Assembly: GCF_019645875.1 (NCBI RefSeq)
Contig: NZ_CP081000.1
Coordinates: 4,402,001 to 4,466,000 of the forward strand
Reading direction: 5' to 3'
From: Mycolicibacterium senegalense
Lineage (GTDB): Bacteria > Actinomycetota > Actinomycetes > Mycobacteriales > Mycobacteriaceae
Length of the DNA: 64,000 nucleotides
Below the pieces are notes generated by a model. That model was given only the letters and a program-made list of their open reading frames with translations. It did not search any database and was not told the origin of the DNA. Numbering within the stretch: position 1 is the first letter of the stretch; every line of letters starts with the position of its first letter. The position numbers and the translations under genes were made by a program. Below, piece after piece: positions 1-9,003 of this stretch.

Positions 1-3000
1 AGCGGCCAAGCCAACGGTGCGCCGACGCTACTGGCCCGCGCCCACCACGGCTCGGTTAGCAAGGAGCAGCGGGCACAGGTCGAAGACGACCTCAAAAGCG
101 GCCGACTGCGCGCCGTCGTCGCCACCTCCAGCTTGGAGCTGGGCATCGACATGGGTGCGGTCGACCTGGTGATCCAGGTCGAGTCGCCGCCGTCGGTGGC
201 CAGTGGGCTGCAACGCATCGGGCGGGCCGGGCATCAAGTCGGCGAGATCTCCCAGGGTGTGCTGTTCCCCAAACATCGCACCGACCTGATCGGTTGCGCG
301 GTCACGGTGCAGCGCATGCGCACCGGCGACATCGAGACCATGCACGTTCCGGCCAATCCGCTCGACGTGCTGGCCCAGCACACGGTGGCGGTCGCGGCGC
401 TGGAGCCCGTCGATGCCGACGCGTGGTTCGACGCCGTCCGGCGCAGCGCCCCGTTCGCCACGTTGCCGCGCAGTGCCTTCGAAGCGACCCTCGACCTGTT
501 GTCCGGGAAGTATCCGTCCACCGAATTCGCCGAGCTGCGGCCACGGCTGGTGTATGACCGCGACCACGGAACGCTCACCGGCCGCCCAGGTGCCCAGCGC
601 CTGGCCGTCACGTCCGGTGGCGCCATCCCCGACCGGGGGCTGTTCACCGTTTACCTGGCCACCGATTCCGAAAAGCCCTCGCGGGTAGGCGAACTCGATG
701 AGGAGATGGTGTATGAGTCACGCCCCGGCGACGTCATCTCCCTGGGCGCCACCAGCTGGCGGATCACTGAGATCACCCATGACCGCGTACTGGTCATCCC
801 GGCACCGGGTCAGCCCGCCAGGCTGCCGTTCTGGCGTGGCGACAGCGTAGGCCGGCCCGCCGAGCTGGGTGCGGCGGTCGGCGCGTTCACCGGTGAACTC
901 GCGGCGCTCGGCCGCACCGAATTCGACGAGCGCTGCCAGTCGATGGGTTTCGCCGGCTTCGCCACCGACAACCTCTATCAGCTGTTGCGCGATCAGCGGG
1001 AAGCCACCGGCGTGGTTCCCAGCGACAGCACCTTCGTGGTCGAGCGTTTCCGGGACGAGCTGGGCGACTGGCGAGTGATCCTGCACTCCCCGTACGGCTT
1101 GCGGGTCCACGGCCCGCTGGCCCTGGCGGTGGGGCGACGGCTGCGCGAGCGCTACGGCATCGACGAGAAGCCCACCGCCTCCGACGACGGCATCATCGTG
1201 CGACTCCCCGACAGCGGCGAAACACCGCCGGGTGCAGATCTTTTCGTGTTCGACGCCGACGAGGTGGAACCCGTCGTCACCGCCGAAGTGGGTGGCTCGG
1301 CGTTGTTCGCCTCCCGGTTCCGGGAATGCGCCGCCCGAGCCTTGCTACTGCCGCGCAGGCACCCCGGCAAGCGTTCCCCGTTGTGGCATCAACGGCAACG
1401 CGCCGCGCAACTGCTCGACATCGCCCGCAAGTATCCGGACTTCCCGATCGTGCTGGAAACGGTGCGCGAATGCCTGCAGGACGTCTACGACGTACCCGCG
1501 CTCACCGAGCTGATGCGGCGCGTAGCGCAACGCCGGTTGCGCGTGGTCGAGGTCGAAACCGCCACCCCCTCACCGTTCGCGGCCTCACTGCTGTTCGGCT
1601 ACGTCGGCGCCTTCATGTACGAGGGCGACAGCCCGCTGGCCGAGCGGCGCGCCGCCGCACTCGCGCTGGACACCGTGCTGCTGTCCGAACTGCTCGGCCG
1701 GGTGGAGCTGCGCGAACTACTGGACCCTGCGGTCGTCGCCTCGACGTCAGCCCAGCTGCAGCACCTCACCGAGGAGCGCGCGGCACGTGACGCCGAAGCC
1801 GTGGCCGATCTACTGCGGATGCTGGGCCCGCTGACCGAGGCCGAGATCGCCGCCCGCGCCACCACCGATGCGGTCGGCGGCTGGCTCGACGGGCTGCACG
1901 CCGCCAAACGGGCGCTACCGGTGACCTACGCGGGGCAGACCTGGTGGGCGGCAGTGGAAGACATCGGCTTGCTGCGCGACGGGGTCGGGGCGCCGGTGCC
2001 CGTCGGCGTACCGGCGGCGTTCACCGAGTCCGTCGACGATCCGCTCGGGGACCTGATCGGCCGCTACGCCCGCACCCACGGGCCGTTCACCACCACCGAG
2101 GTCGCCGCCCGGTTCGGCCTGGGCCTGCGGGTGACCGCAGATGTCTTGGGGCGCATGGCCGTCGACGGCCGGCTGGTGCGCGGCGAGTTCACCGGAGCCG
2201 CCCCGGCGGCGACATTGGGTCGCGCGACTTCCGAGGAATGGTGCGACGCCGAGGTGCTGCGGATCCTGCGGCGTCGTTCCCTGGCGGCACTGCGGGCACA
2301 GGTCGAACCCGTCAGCACCGCGGCCTATGGCCGGTTCCTGCCGTCCTGGCAGCACGTCGGCTCGGCCCACAGCGCGGGAATCGACGGGCTGGCCGCCGTG
2401 ATCGAGCAGCTGGCCGGGGTCCCGCTCCCCGCATCGGCGGTCGAGTCCCTGGTCTTCGGACAGCGAGTTCGCGACTATCAGCCGGCCATGCTCGATGAGC
2501 TCCTGGCCTCGGGCGAGGTCATGTGGTCGGGCGCCGGGCAGATCGGCGGCAGCGACGGGTGGGTCGCGTTCCATCTGGCCGACACCGCGCCGCTGACGCT
2601 GCCCGCGCCCACCGAGATCGAGTTCACCGACACCCACCGGGCGATCATGGAGACGCTCGGCCACGGCGGCGCGTATTTCTTCCGCCAGCTCGCCGACGAC
2701 GGTACCGAGTCCGAGTTGAAAGCCGCTCTGTGGGAATTGATCTGGGCCGGTTGGGTCACCGGGGACACCTTCGCCCCGGTGCGGGCGATGTTGTCGGGTC
2801 CGCGGCGGTCCGGGACACCCGCGCACCGGCAGCGTCAACGCCCGCCGCGGCTGAGCCGTTACAGCGTGGCACGCCCCCACAGCCGCGCGGCCGATCCGAT
2901 GGTGTCCGGTCGCTGGTCGGCATTGCCTGCCGCAGAACCGGATTCGACCGTACGCGCCCATTTCCAGGCCGAGCTGCTGCTCAACCGGCACGGGGTGCTG

Positions 3001-3585
3001 ACCAAAGGGGCGGCCGCGGCCGAGGGCGTGCCGGGCGGGTTCGCCACGTTGTACAAGGTGTTGAGCGCATTCGAGGATGCCGGCCGCTGCCAACGGGGCT
3101 ACTTCGTGGAATCGCTCGGTGGCGCACAATTCGCGGCCGCGTCGACCGTGGACCGGTTGCGCTCGTATCTCGACGGCGTCGACCCTCAGCGGCCCGAATA
3201 TCACGCAGTCGTTCTCGCGGCGACCGATCCGGCCAACCCCTACGGAGCGGCCCTGGCTTGGCCCGAACGCGGCGGTGACGACACCCACCGACCAGGCCGC
3301 AAAGCCGGAGCACTGGTCGCGCTGGTCGATGGGCAGTTGGTGTGGTTCCTGGAACGCGGCGGCCGGACCCTGCTGAGCTTCACCTCCGACGCCGAAACCC
3401 AACGCGCCGCCGCAGCCGCTCTGGCCGATCTGGTCAGTTCGGGCCGCATGCCCTCGCTACTGGTCGAGCGGATCAACGGGGTCGCCGTCCTCGACCCCGG
3501 GGTCGATGCGGAACGTGCCGCGGTGCAAGACGCGCTGACCGGCGCCGGGTTCTCCCGCACCCCGCGCGGTCTAAGGCTTCGGTAA
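1..3585 (+). CDS. lhr: Lhr-type SF2 ATP-dependent helicase (5' end outside window)
   Basis: The open frame runs from base 1, so the gene starts upstream; about 1194 C-terminal residues of a roughly 1500-residue family are present. Late helicase motifs are visible: the HHGS block (about 49-60), ATSSLELGIDMG (about 121-156, motif V) and QRIGRAGH (about 211-234, motif VI, arginine finger). The rest matches the long Lhr C-terminal region of winged-helix and Lhr-specific domains. Lhr is a 3'-5' DNA translocase induced by DNA damage in mycobacteria. N-terminal motifs I-III are not in the window. In M. tuberculosis lhr sits beside nei; here one SDR gene lies between them. The frame is intact to its stop. 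Confidence 0.95.
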   Translation, partial: SGQANGAPTLLARAHHGSVSKEQRAQVEDDLKSGRLRAVVATSSLELGIDMGAVDLVIQVESPPSVASGLQRIGRAGHQVGEISQGVLFPKHRTDLIGCAVTVQRMRTGDIETMHVPANPLDVLAQHTVAVAALEPVDADAWFDAVRRSAPFATLPRSAFEATLDLLSGKYPSTEFAELRPRLVYDRDHGTLTGRPGAQRLAVTSGGAIPDRGLFTVYLATDSEKPSRVGELDEEMVYESRPGDVISLGATSWRITEITHDRVLVIPAPGQPARLPFWRGDSVGRPAELGAAVGAFTGELAALGRTEFDERCQSMGFAGFATDNLYQLLRDQREATGVVPSDSTFVVERFRDELGDWRVILHSPYGLRVHGPLALAVGRRLRERYGIDEKPTASDDGIIVRLPDSGETPPGADLFVFDADEVEPVVTAEVGGSALFASRFRECAARALLLPRRHPGKRSPLWHQRQRAAQLLDIARKYPDFPIVLETVRECLQDVYDVPALTELMRRVAQRRLRVVEVETATPSPFAASLLFGYVGAFMYEGDSPLAERRAAALALDTVLLSELLGRVELRELLDPAVVASTSAQLQHLTEERAARDAEAVADLLRMLGPLTEAEIAARATTDAVGGWLDGLHAAKRALPVTYAGQTWWAAVEDIGLLRDGVGAPVPVGVPAAFTESVDDPLGDLIGRYARTHGPFTTTEVAARFGLGLRVTADVLGRMAVDGRLVRGEFTGAAPAATLGRATSEEWCDAEVLRILRRRSLAALRAQVEPVSTAAYGRFLPSWQHVGSAHSAGIDGLAAVIEQLAGVPLPASAVESLVFGQRVRDYQPAMLDELLASGEVMWSGAGQIGGSDGWVAFHLADTAPLTLPAPTEIEFTDTHRAIMETLGHGGAYFFRQLADDGTESELKAALWELIWAGWVTGDTFAPVRAMLSGPRRSGTPAHRQRQRPPRLSRYSVARPHSRAADPMVSGRWSALPAAEPDSTVRAHFQAELLLNRHGVLTKGAAAAEGVPGGFATLYKVLSAFEDAGRCQRGYFVESLGGAQFAAASTVDRLRSYLDGVDPQRPEYHAVVLAATDPANPYGAALAWPERGGDDTHRPGRKAGALVALVDGQLVWFLERGGRTLLSFTSDAETQRAAAAALADLVSSGRMPSLLVERINGVAVLDPGVDAERAAVQDALTGAGFSRTPRGLRLR

Positions 3586-3625
3586 ACCGGGAACAGTGCC
3601 TGGGCATGCGTTGTTCTTCACACGC

Positions 3626-4573
3626 ATGACCGCTCCCATCACCACGCCGTTCGGCTTCGCATCGACAGCATCTGATGTGATCGCCGGAGTCGACCTGTCC
3701 GGGCGCTCTGCCGTCGTCACCGGCGCCGCCTCGGGCATCGGTATCGAAACAGCACGAGCCCTCGCAGCAGCCGGAGCGGCCGTGACGTTGGCCGTCCGTG
3801 ACACCGCTGCCGGCGACCGCGTCGCCGCCCAACTGCGGGCGTCGACCGGAAACAACGACATCCGGGTCGGCGGCCTCGATCTGACCGATCTCGGCAGCGT
3901 GAGGTCGTTCGCGCGCGCCTGGTCCGGGCCGTTGCACATCCTGGTCAACAACGCGGGGGTCATGGCCGTGCAGGACCTGACGTTGTCTTCCACCGGCCAC
4001 GAACTACAGTTCGCGACCAATCATCTCGGCCACTTCGCCCTCGCCACCGGCCTGCACCGCGCCCTCTCCGCGGCCGGGGGTGCCCGCGTGGTCTCGGTCA
4101 GCTCGTCCGGGCACCTGCGTTCCCCCGTCGTATTCGACGACATCGACTATGCGTTCCGCGACTATGACCCGTTCGGGGCGTACGGCCAGTCCAAGACCGC
4201 CAACGTGCTCTTCGCCGTCGAGGCTGCCCGCCGCTGGGCCGACGACGGCATCACCGCGAACGCTCTGATGCCCGGAGGCATACTCACAGCATTGCAGCGC
4301 CATCTTGACCCCGCCTACGGAGCGGAGGCGGCCCAACGATTCGAGGAGGCGGGCAGCCGGCTCAAGACCGTCGAGCAGGGGGCCGCTACCTCGGTGCTGC
4401 TGGCGGCTTCGCCCCTGTTGGAAGGCGTCAGCGGACGGTACTTCGACGATTGCAACGAAGCGAGAGTCGTCGAACGTCGCGATGAGTTCGGCATATCCGG
4501 TGTCGCGCCATATGCCCTGGATCCGTCCAACGCGGAACGACTGTGGGAGCACTCTCTGCGGCTGGTTGAATAG
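3626..4573 (+). CDS. SDR family oxidoreductase (retinol dehydrogenase-like)
   Basis: About 315 residues of a classical or extended SDR with a Rossmann fold. The cofactor loop TGAASGIG lies near residue 40, then NNAGVM, the catalytic serine in VSVSSSGH and the YGQSK active-site Tyr/Lys pair. The C-terminal half resembles retinol dehydrogenase/WWOX-like SDRs that are numerous in mycobacteria. Substrate is unknown. The ATG at 3626 is chosen because the MTAPITTPFG start fits the family; an in-frame GTG at 3596 would add 10 residues. It lies 40 bp after lhr and only 3 bp before nei, so it is probably co-transcribed with the repair genes. Confidence 0.85.
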   Translation: MTAPITTPFGFASTASDVIAGVDLSGRSAVVTGAASGIGIETARALAAAGAAVTLAVRDTAAGDRVAAQLRASTGNNDIRVGGLDLTDLGSVRSFARAWSGPLHILVNNAGVMAVQDLTLSSTGHELQFATNHLGHFALATGLHRALSAAGGARVVSVSSSGHLRSPVVFDDIDYAFRDYDPFGAYGQSKTANVLFAVEAARRWADDGITANALMPGGILTALQRHLDPAYGAEAAQRFEEAGSRLKTVEQGAATSVLLAASPLLEGVSGRYFDDCNEARVVERRDEFGISGVAPYALDPSNAERLWEHSLRLVE

Positions 4574-4576
4574 GGC

Positions 4577-5329
4577 ATGCCCGAAGGCGACACCGTCTTC
4601 CACACCGCCACAGCGCTGCGTGACGCGCTGGCGGGAAAGACCTTGACCCGCTGCGACATCAGGGTTCCCCGCTACGCGACGGTCGATCTGACCGGCCAGG
4701 TGGTCGACGAGGTGCTCAGTCGTGGCAAGCACTTGTTCATCCGGGTGGGGCCGGCCAGCATTCACTCTCATCTCAAGATGGAGGGCAGTTGGCGTATCGG
4801 CTGGTCCAAAGTCGCGGTGCATCGCATCCGTGCCGTGCTGGAGACAGCCGACAGCCGGGCCACCGGGATCGACCTCGGCGTCCTGGAAGTTCTGGACCGA
4901 GACGCCGACATGGCGACGGTCGAACACCTCGGACCGGACCTACTCGGCCCCGACTGGGAGCCGCGCACCGCGGCAGCCAACCTGACTGCCGATCCGGATC
5001 GCCCGCTGGCGCAGGCCCTGCTGGATCAGCGGGTGATGGCCGGTGTCGGCAATGTCTATTGCAACGAACTGTGTTTCGTCTTCGGCCGGCTGCCGACGTC
5101 ACCAGTCAGCTCACTGACCGATCCCTTGCGTGTCGTGCAGCGAGCACGGGACATGCTGTGGCTCAATCGTTCCCGCTGGAACCGCACCACCACCGGTGAC
5201 ACCCGGAACGGACGGCAGCTGTGGGTGTACGGCCGCGCGGGCGAGCCCTGCCGCCGGTGCGGGACGCTGATCGAGACCGACAAAGGCGGCGAGCGGGTGA
5301 CGTACTGGTGCCCGTCTTGCCAAACATAA
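4577..5329 (+). CDS. nei: Fpg/Nei family DNA glycosylase/AP lyase
   Basis: 250 residues beginning MPEGDTV, the exact N-terminus needed for catalysis after Met removal (Pro2 nucleophile, Glu3). Lys51 lies in SRGKHLF and is the conserved beta-turn lysine. A helix-two-turn-helix segment (LDQRVMAGVGNVYCNEL) is followed by a C-terminal zinc finger with C225, C228, C245 and C248. The PEGDT start points to the Nei (endonuclease VIII) branch rather than MutM, so the likely role is excision of oxidised pyrimidines. It follows the SDR by 3 bp and, as in M. tuberculosis Rv3296-Rv3297, belongs to the lhr neighbourhood. Confidence 0.93.
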   Translation: MPEGDTVFHTATALRDALAGKTLTRCDIRVPRYATVDLTGQVVDEVLSRGKHLFIRVGPASIHSHLKMEGSWRIGWSKVAVHRIRAVLETADSRATGIDLGVLEVLDRDADMATVEHLGPDLLGPDWEPRTAAANLTADPDRPLAQALLDQRVMAGVGNVYCNELCFVFGRLPTSPVSSLTDPLRVVQRARDMLWLNRSRWNRTTTGDTRNGRQLWVYGRAGEPCRRCGTLIETDKGGERVTYWCPSCQT

Positions 5330-5392
5330 TCCTGTTGCAGATCAGCGCCTACGGACGAGCAGCGATCTGCAAAACTTGTCAGCCCGCGGTGC

Positions 5393-5398
5393 CATACT
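5393..5398 (+). promoter_or_regulatory. Candidate leaderless -10 of the 13E12 gene
   Basis: CATACT ends 7 bp before the ATG at 5406, the spacing expected when transcription starts at the start codon. No Shine-Dalgarno sequence precedes this ATG. TTGTCA at 5376-5381 is too close to act as its -35. Confidence 0.4.
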
Positions 5399-5405
5399 AG
5401 AACAC

Positions 5406-6866
5406 ATGTTCGAGTCTGATGTGGCGTTGATCGATCAGATCAGCGCTGCCGCGCGGGCGGAGTCGGTGGCGATCGCTGCTCGGCTGGCCGCGATCGCAGC
5501 TTTGGACACGCTGCGGGAACAGGAGCTGATCGACTCGATTTTGTGGCGCACCGATCCGTATGAAGAGGTGTGTGCTGAGGTGTCGGCGGCGATGCGGATC
5601 GCCCGCGGCCGGGCCGGCACCCAGGTTCACCATGCCCGAGTACTACGCGACAAACTGCCCCAGGTCGCAGCCCGGTTCGCCGTCGGCGACATCGACTACC
5701 GGGTGGTGCGAATGATCATCGCCCGCACCGGCATCGTCGATGAAACAGTCTGGGCCGCGCTGGATGCCGAACTGGCCGGCCGCGCGCATCGGTGGATGCG
5801 ATTCTCCGAACGACAACTACGCGATCGGATCGATCACTGGATCGCCCAACACGACCCCAACGGGGTGCGGGTGCCCCCGGATTTGGCCCAAGACCGGTTC
5901 GTGCAGGTTGATCCGGGCCGCCCCGGTGCGGCCACGATCTGGGCGAATGTGGACGCCGAAGACGCTGTGGCATTGGATCAACGATTGGATGCGATCGCCG
6001 ACACCGTCTGTGAGCATGATCCACGCACCCGGGAACGGCGCCGCGCTGAGGCGATCGGCCCGCTCGCCAGGTTGGAAGCTCAACTGGTCTGCCGCTGCGG
6101 CCGCGACGAGTGCCCGGCCGCCCAGAAACGGGCGGCGGCCAATGCCGCAGTACTGCATGTGTTGGCCCAACGCGCCACCGTCGACGGCACCTCCGATGCC
6201 CCGGGGTATCTGCCCGGGTACGGGATCCTGCCCGCCGAATCAGTACGCAACCTGGCCGCCCACGCCACGATCAAACCCCTGCGGGTACCAGCCCCGCCCA
6301 GCGACGAGCCTGCCGCGCCCGAGCCCGCCGAGGGTGCCGAGCCCGGGTACCGCCCATCGGTGGCGTTGTCGGAGTTCATCCGCTGGCGCGACCTGACCTG
6401 CCGATTCCCCGGCTGCGACGCCCCGGTGGCGCGCTGCGACATCGACCACACCGCGCCCTGGCCGATAGGTCCGACGCACCCGTCCAACACCAAGCTCTAC
6501 TGCCGAGCACATCACTTGATCAAAACGTTCTGCCCCGGCTGGTCAGACCGCCAATTTCCTGATGGCACCGTCGAAATCACCACACCCACCGGCCACACCT
6601 ACCTCACCGAACCCCACGGTGCGGCAATGTTTCCCGACCTGGCCCACCCGACCGGGGACCTGGACCTCCCGGCGCCGCCGGCGCCGAACACCAGCCCCAA
6701 CCGGGCCGCCAAGATGCCCAAACGCTCACAAACCCGCGAACAAGACCGCCAAGACCGCATCAACGAAGAACGACGCCTACGCGCCGAACTCAACAACGAC
6801 CTCGAAACAGAACGCCAATACCAAGCCTGGCTCGCCGAACAATACGAACCACCCCCACCCTTCTGA
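5406..6866 (+). CDS. 13E12 repeat family protein, DUF222 with C-terminal HNH domain
   Basis: About 486 residues. The N-terminal 330 residues are the alpha-helical DUF222 region typical of mycobacterial 13E12 proteins. The C-terminal region carries an HNH signature: CRFPGC, then DIDHTAPW, NTKLYCRAHH, with CxxC-type zinc ligands and catalytic His. A basic, charged tail (about 430-486) follows. 13E12 genes are multicopy in mycobacteria and in M. tuberculosis serve as integration sites for phiRv1-type prophages; their biochemical role is not settled. The ATG at 5406 is preferred over a TTG at 5376 because of the -10 box placed for leaderless transcription. No terminal repeats or prophage genes flank it. 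Confidence 0.9.
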   Translation: MFESDVALIDQISAAARAESVAIAARLAAIAALDTLREQELIDSILWRTDPYEEVCAEVSAAMRIARGRAGTQVHHARVLRDKLPQVAARFAVGDIDYRVVRMIIARTGIVDETVWAALDAELAGRAHRWMRFSERQLRDRIDHWIAQHDPNGVRVPPDLAQDRFVQVDPGRPGAATIWANVDAEDAVALDQRLDAIADTVCEHDPRTRERRRAEAIGPLARLEAQLVCRCGRDECPAAQKRAAANAAVLHVLAQRATVDGTSDAPGYLPGYGILPAESVRNLAAHATIKPLRVPAPPSDEPAAPEPAEGAEPGYRPSVALSEFIRWRDLTCRFPGCDAPVARCDIDHTAPWPIGPTHPSNTKLYCRAHHLIKTFCPGWSDRQFPDGTVEITTPTGHTYLTEPHGAAMFPDLAHPTGDLDLPAPPAPNTSPNRAAKMPKRSQTREQDRQDRINEERRLRAELNNDLETERQYQAWLAEQYEPPPPF

Positions 6867-6939
6867 CTAAGGTACAAACGTGCCACCACCAAGTGACATG
6901 AGCGGTAGCGTCCTTGGGTAGCTGCAGATGGGAGAAGCC

Positions 6940-7233
6940 ATGAAGCTCTTCATCATCGGAGGCCTGGCCACCGTGCTCACGGTGTCCGGTCTGATCACCT
7001 CGGCCCCACCGGCCAGTGCCGGCTGCCTGTATGGCGGCAACGTCATCAGCAAGTGCGATGGACCCATCCAACCCGACGGCAGCTGGCAACGTTGCATCGG
7101 AACGTGGGGCTATGTGCCCAGCGGTTGGAGCTCCCACCTGGTGCCCGTCAAGCGCTGCGACCCGATGGGGCCCGGCCACGACTATCCGTTCGATTTCACC
7201 TTCGCCGATCCACCGACTCATATCGACGACTGA
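6940..7233 (+). CDS. Small secreted CDGP-domain protein
   Basis: 97 residues. A clear Sec signal peptide (MKLFIIGGLATVL core, cleavage after APPASA) precedes a mature part of about 70 residues with the CDGP-x-QPDG-x-WQRC motif that defines mycobacterial CDGP proteins. Four cysteines in the mature chain could form two disulfides. The ATG at 6940 is chosen over 6928 because GGGAG at 6930-6934 stands 5 bp ahead and because it places the signal peptide correctly. Function is unknown. The last 16 bp overlap the 3' end of the opposite AraC gene. Confidence 0.85.
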   Translation: MKLFIIGGLATVLTVSGLITSAPPASAGCLYGGNVISKCDGPIQPDGSWQRCIGTWGYVPSGWSSHLVPVKRCDPMGPGHDYPFDFTFADPPTHIDD

Positions 7234-8054
7234 TCGACACCATGCACCGCCGCGTACTCCCCCGGCGTACTGCCCAGCATGGACCGGAAGTCGTTGATGA
7301 AATGGGCTTGGTCATACCAGCCGAGTCGCACTGCGAGATCAGCGAAATCGATATCCGGCGCGCTCTCGATCTCCAACGCCGCCTGCTGTAAACGGTATCT
7401 GCACAGCACCCACTTGACCGTTACCCCCACATAGCGCCGGAACACCCGCTGCGTGGTTCGCGTGCTCCATGGCGAAAGCTCCATCACCTGCTCGACCCGG
7501 TGCAATGACGCGTCGTCACGCATCCGATCGACCAATGGCGTCAACGCCCGGTACGTCGGATCCACCTCGCCGGCCATCGCACCGATCGCCGAATCCATCC
7601 CCAGCCGCACCGCTGTCACGTCCTCACCCAGAACAAGTGGGGTGCCGAGCAATTCGTCGTCCGCCTGTTCAACTCGTCCGGTCATCACCGCGGCGTCCCC
7701 GCCGAACCGGGCGGTGAAAGCACCGGGCCGAAATCGGGCCCCCACGACAGACCCGCGCCCACTGATGGTGATGCGGAAGACCTTGGGTACCACCCCGTGT
7801 ATCAACGTGCTGGGTAACCGATGGCCATGGCGCACAACATCATCGCCCCACTCACGGGTCAGGTGCATGGCCGGGAAGGTGATCACGGTGCTCTCGAACG
7901 GACCCGCCTCGTGCCGGTCCCAGGACACCGACCAGAAATGCTCGACGAACCTCGCCGCATCCTCCGACGGCGCCCAGCGGTGAAGGTCGAAAGCAGAGAC
8001 ATTGCCCGCACGGCCGACCACGCCCCGCTCTGGCGCGTTTTTCCAAGCCCCCAC
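7218..8054 (-). CDS. AraC family transcriptional regulator
   Basis: Up to 278 residues. The C-terminal 100 residues hold two helix-turn-helix units: one around MELSPWSTRTTQRVFRRYVG, the other around DFADLAVRLGWYDQAHFIND followed by FRSMLGSTPGEY, the usual AraC end motif. The N-terminal 170 residues resemble the DUF6597-type sensor seen in many AraC proteins with unknown ligand. GTG 8054 is chosen because TAGGCT stands 7 bp upstream; GTG 8021 is an alternative start that removes 11 residues of poor family character. It is divergent from the VOC gene, its most likely target. Confidence 0.87.
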   Translation of the reverse strand: MGAWKNAPERGVVGRAGNVSAFDLHRWAPSEDAARFVEHFWSVSWDRHEAGPFESTVITFPAMHLTREWGDDVVRHGHRLPSTLIHGVVPKVFRITISGRGSVVGARFRPGAFTARFGGDAAVMTGRVEQADDELLGTPLVLGEDVTAVRLGMDSAIGAMAGEVDPTYRALTPLVDRMRDDASLHRVEQVMELSPWSTRTTQRVFRRYVGVTVKWVLCRYRLQQAALEIESAPDIDFADLAVRLGWYDQAHFINDFRSMLGSTPGEYAAVHGVDQSSI

Positions 8055-8061
8055 GCCCCCC

Positions 8062-8071
8062 AGCCTACGAA
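8062..8071. promoter_or_regulatory. Back-to-back -10 elements for AraC (-) and VOC (+)
   Basis: On the minus strand TAGGCT (8067-8062) is 7 bp before the AraC GTG at 8054. On the plus strand TACGAA (8066-8071) is 10 bp before the VOC ATG at 8082. The two hexamers share the TA at 8066-8067. Confidence 0.4.
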
Positions 8072-8081
8072 ACTGGTCGGT

Positions 8082-8552
8082 ATGAGTGTCACACCGATTC
8101 CGCAGGGCTACACCAGCCTCACTCCGTTCATCTGCGTGGACGGCGCCGCCGAGGCGATCACGTTCTACCAGAACGTGTTCGGCGCCGAAGTCGTCGAGCG
8201 GATGGACGGACCCGACGGCACCGTCGCACATGCCGAACTGGACTTCGGCACCGGCCGGCTGCAACTCGGCGACCCCCAAGAGGCCTATCAGATCGCCGCC
8301 CCGGCGCCGGGCGCCGCCGCGACTCATTCGATCGGGTTCTACTGCCCCGATGTGGATGACGTGGTGGCCCGAGCCGAGAAGGCGGGTGCGACGATCCGCG
8401 AACCCGCACAGACCTTCGTCACGGGCGACCGGTTTGCGTCCGTCCTCGACCCGTTCGGCCAGCGCTGGACCGTGATGACGCGTGTCGAGGACTTGACGCC
8501 GGCCGAACGCGAACGCCGCGTCGCGGAATGGGCGGCCGGCGCCGGAGGCTAA
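8082..8552 (+). CDS. VOC family protein (glyoxalase/PhnB-like)
   Basis: 156 residues with the paired beta-alpha-beta-beta-beta modules of the vicinal oxygen chelate fold. LTPFICVDGAAEAITFY and VFGAEVVERM form the first module; a later segment with DVDDVVARAEKAG and VLDPFGQRWTV forms the second. These match the PhnB/YdcN-like subgroup. Metal ligands and substrate cannot be assigned from sequence alone. It is divergent from the AraC regulator with a 27-bp gap and is followed 9 bp later by the HIT gene, which has its own -10 overlapping the VOC stop codon. Confidence 0.88.
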   Translation: MSVTPIPQGYTSLTPFICVDGAAEAITFYQNVFGAEVVERMDGPDGTVAHAELDFGTGRLQLGDPQEAYQIAAPAPGAAATHSIGFYCPDVDDVVARAEKAGATIREPAQTFVTGDRFASVLDPFGQRWTVMTRVEDLTPAERERRVAEWAAGAGG

Positions 8553-8555
8553 CGT
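8550..8555 (+). promoter_or_regulatory. Leaderless-type -10 of the HIT gene
   Basis: TAACGT (TANNNT) overlaps the stop codon of the VOC gene and ends 6 bp before the ATG at 8562. Confidence 0.4.
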
Positions 8556-8561
8556 GGCGGG

Positions 8562-8999
8562 ATGTCTTGCGTGTTCTGCGCCATCGTCGCCGGGGAAGCC
8601 CCCGCCATCCGTATCTACGAAGACGACGACTACCTGGGCATTCTCGATATCAGGCCGTTCACCCGCGGGCACACCCTGGTGATCCCGAAACGACACAGCG
8701 TCGACCTGACCGACACCCCCGCAGAGACCGTCGCGGCGATGGCCCGGATCGGCCAGCGCATCGCGCGTGCAGCCCGGCGATCAGGGCTGCACGCCGACGG
8801 CAACAACATCGTGATCAACGACGGCAAGGCCGCGTTCCAGAGCGTGTTCCACATCCACCTGCACGTGGTGCCGCGCCAGGGCGGCGACAAATTGTCGTTC
8901 GCCAAAGGCATGTTTCTGCGCCGCGACCCGGACCGTGAGGAATCTGGGCGCCTGCTACGTGCGGCGTTGGCGCAACTCGACGAATCCGCGCAGGATTGA
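8562..8999 (+). CDS. HIT family nucleotide hydrolase/transferase (Rv1262c-like)
   Basis: 145 residues. The histidine triad is explicit: HIHLHVV with H97, H99 and H101, the last serving as nucleophile in the family. The N-terminus has CVFC (C3, C6), which with downstream histidines may bind zinc as in many bacterial HIT proteins. HIT proteins cleave phosphoramidate or mixed-anhydride bonds on AMP derivatives. It is the first gene of the block whose order follows M. tuberculosis Rv1262c downward, and lies 4 bp ahead of the next gene, so the two are likely co-transcribed. Confidence 0.92.
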   Translation: MSCVFCAIVAGEAPAIRIYEDDDYLGILDIRPFTRGHTLVIPKRHSVDLTDTPAETVAAMARIGQRIARAARRSGLHADGNNIVINDGKAAFQSVFHIHLHVVPRQGGDKLSFAKGMFLRRDPDREESGRLLRAALAQLDESAQD

Positions 9000-9003
9000 G
9001 CGC

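Noticed and set aside
5406..6866. Mobile element or prophage at the 13E12 gene
   Set aside because: No integrase, att duplications, terminal repeats or phage genes flank it; only the single 13E12 gene is seen.
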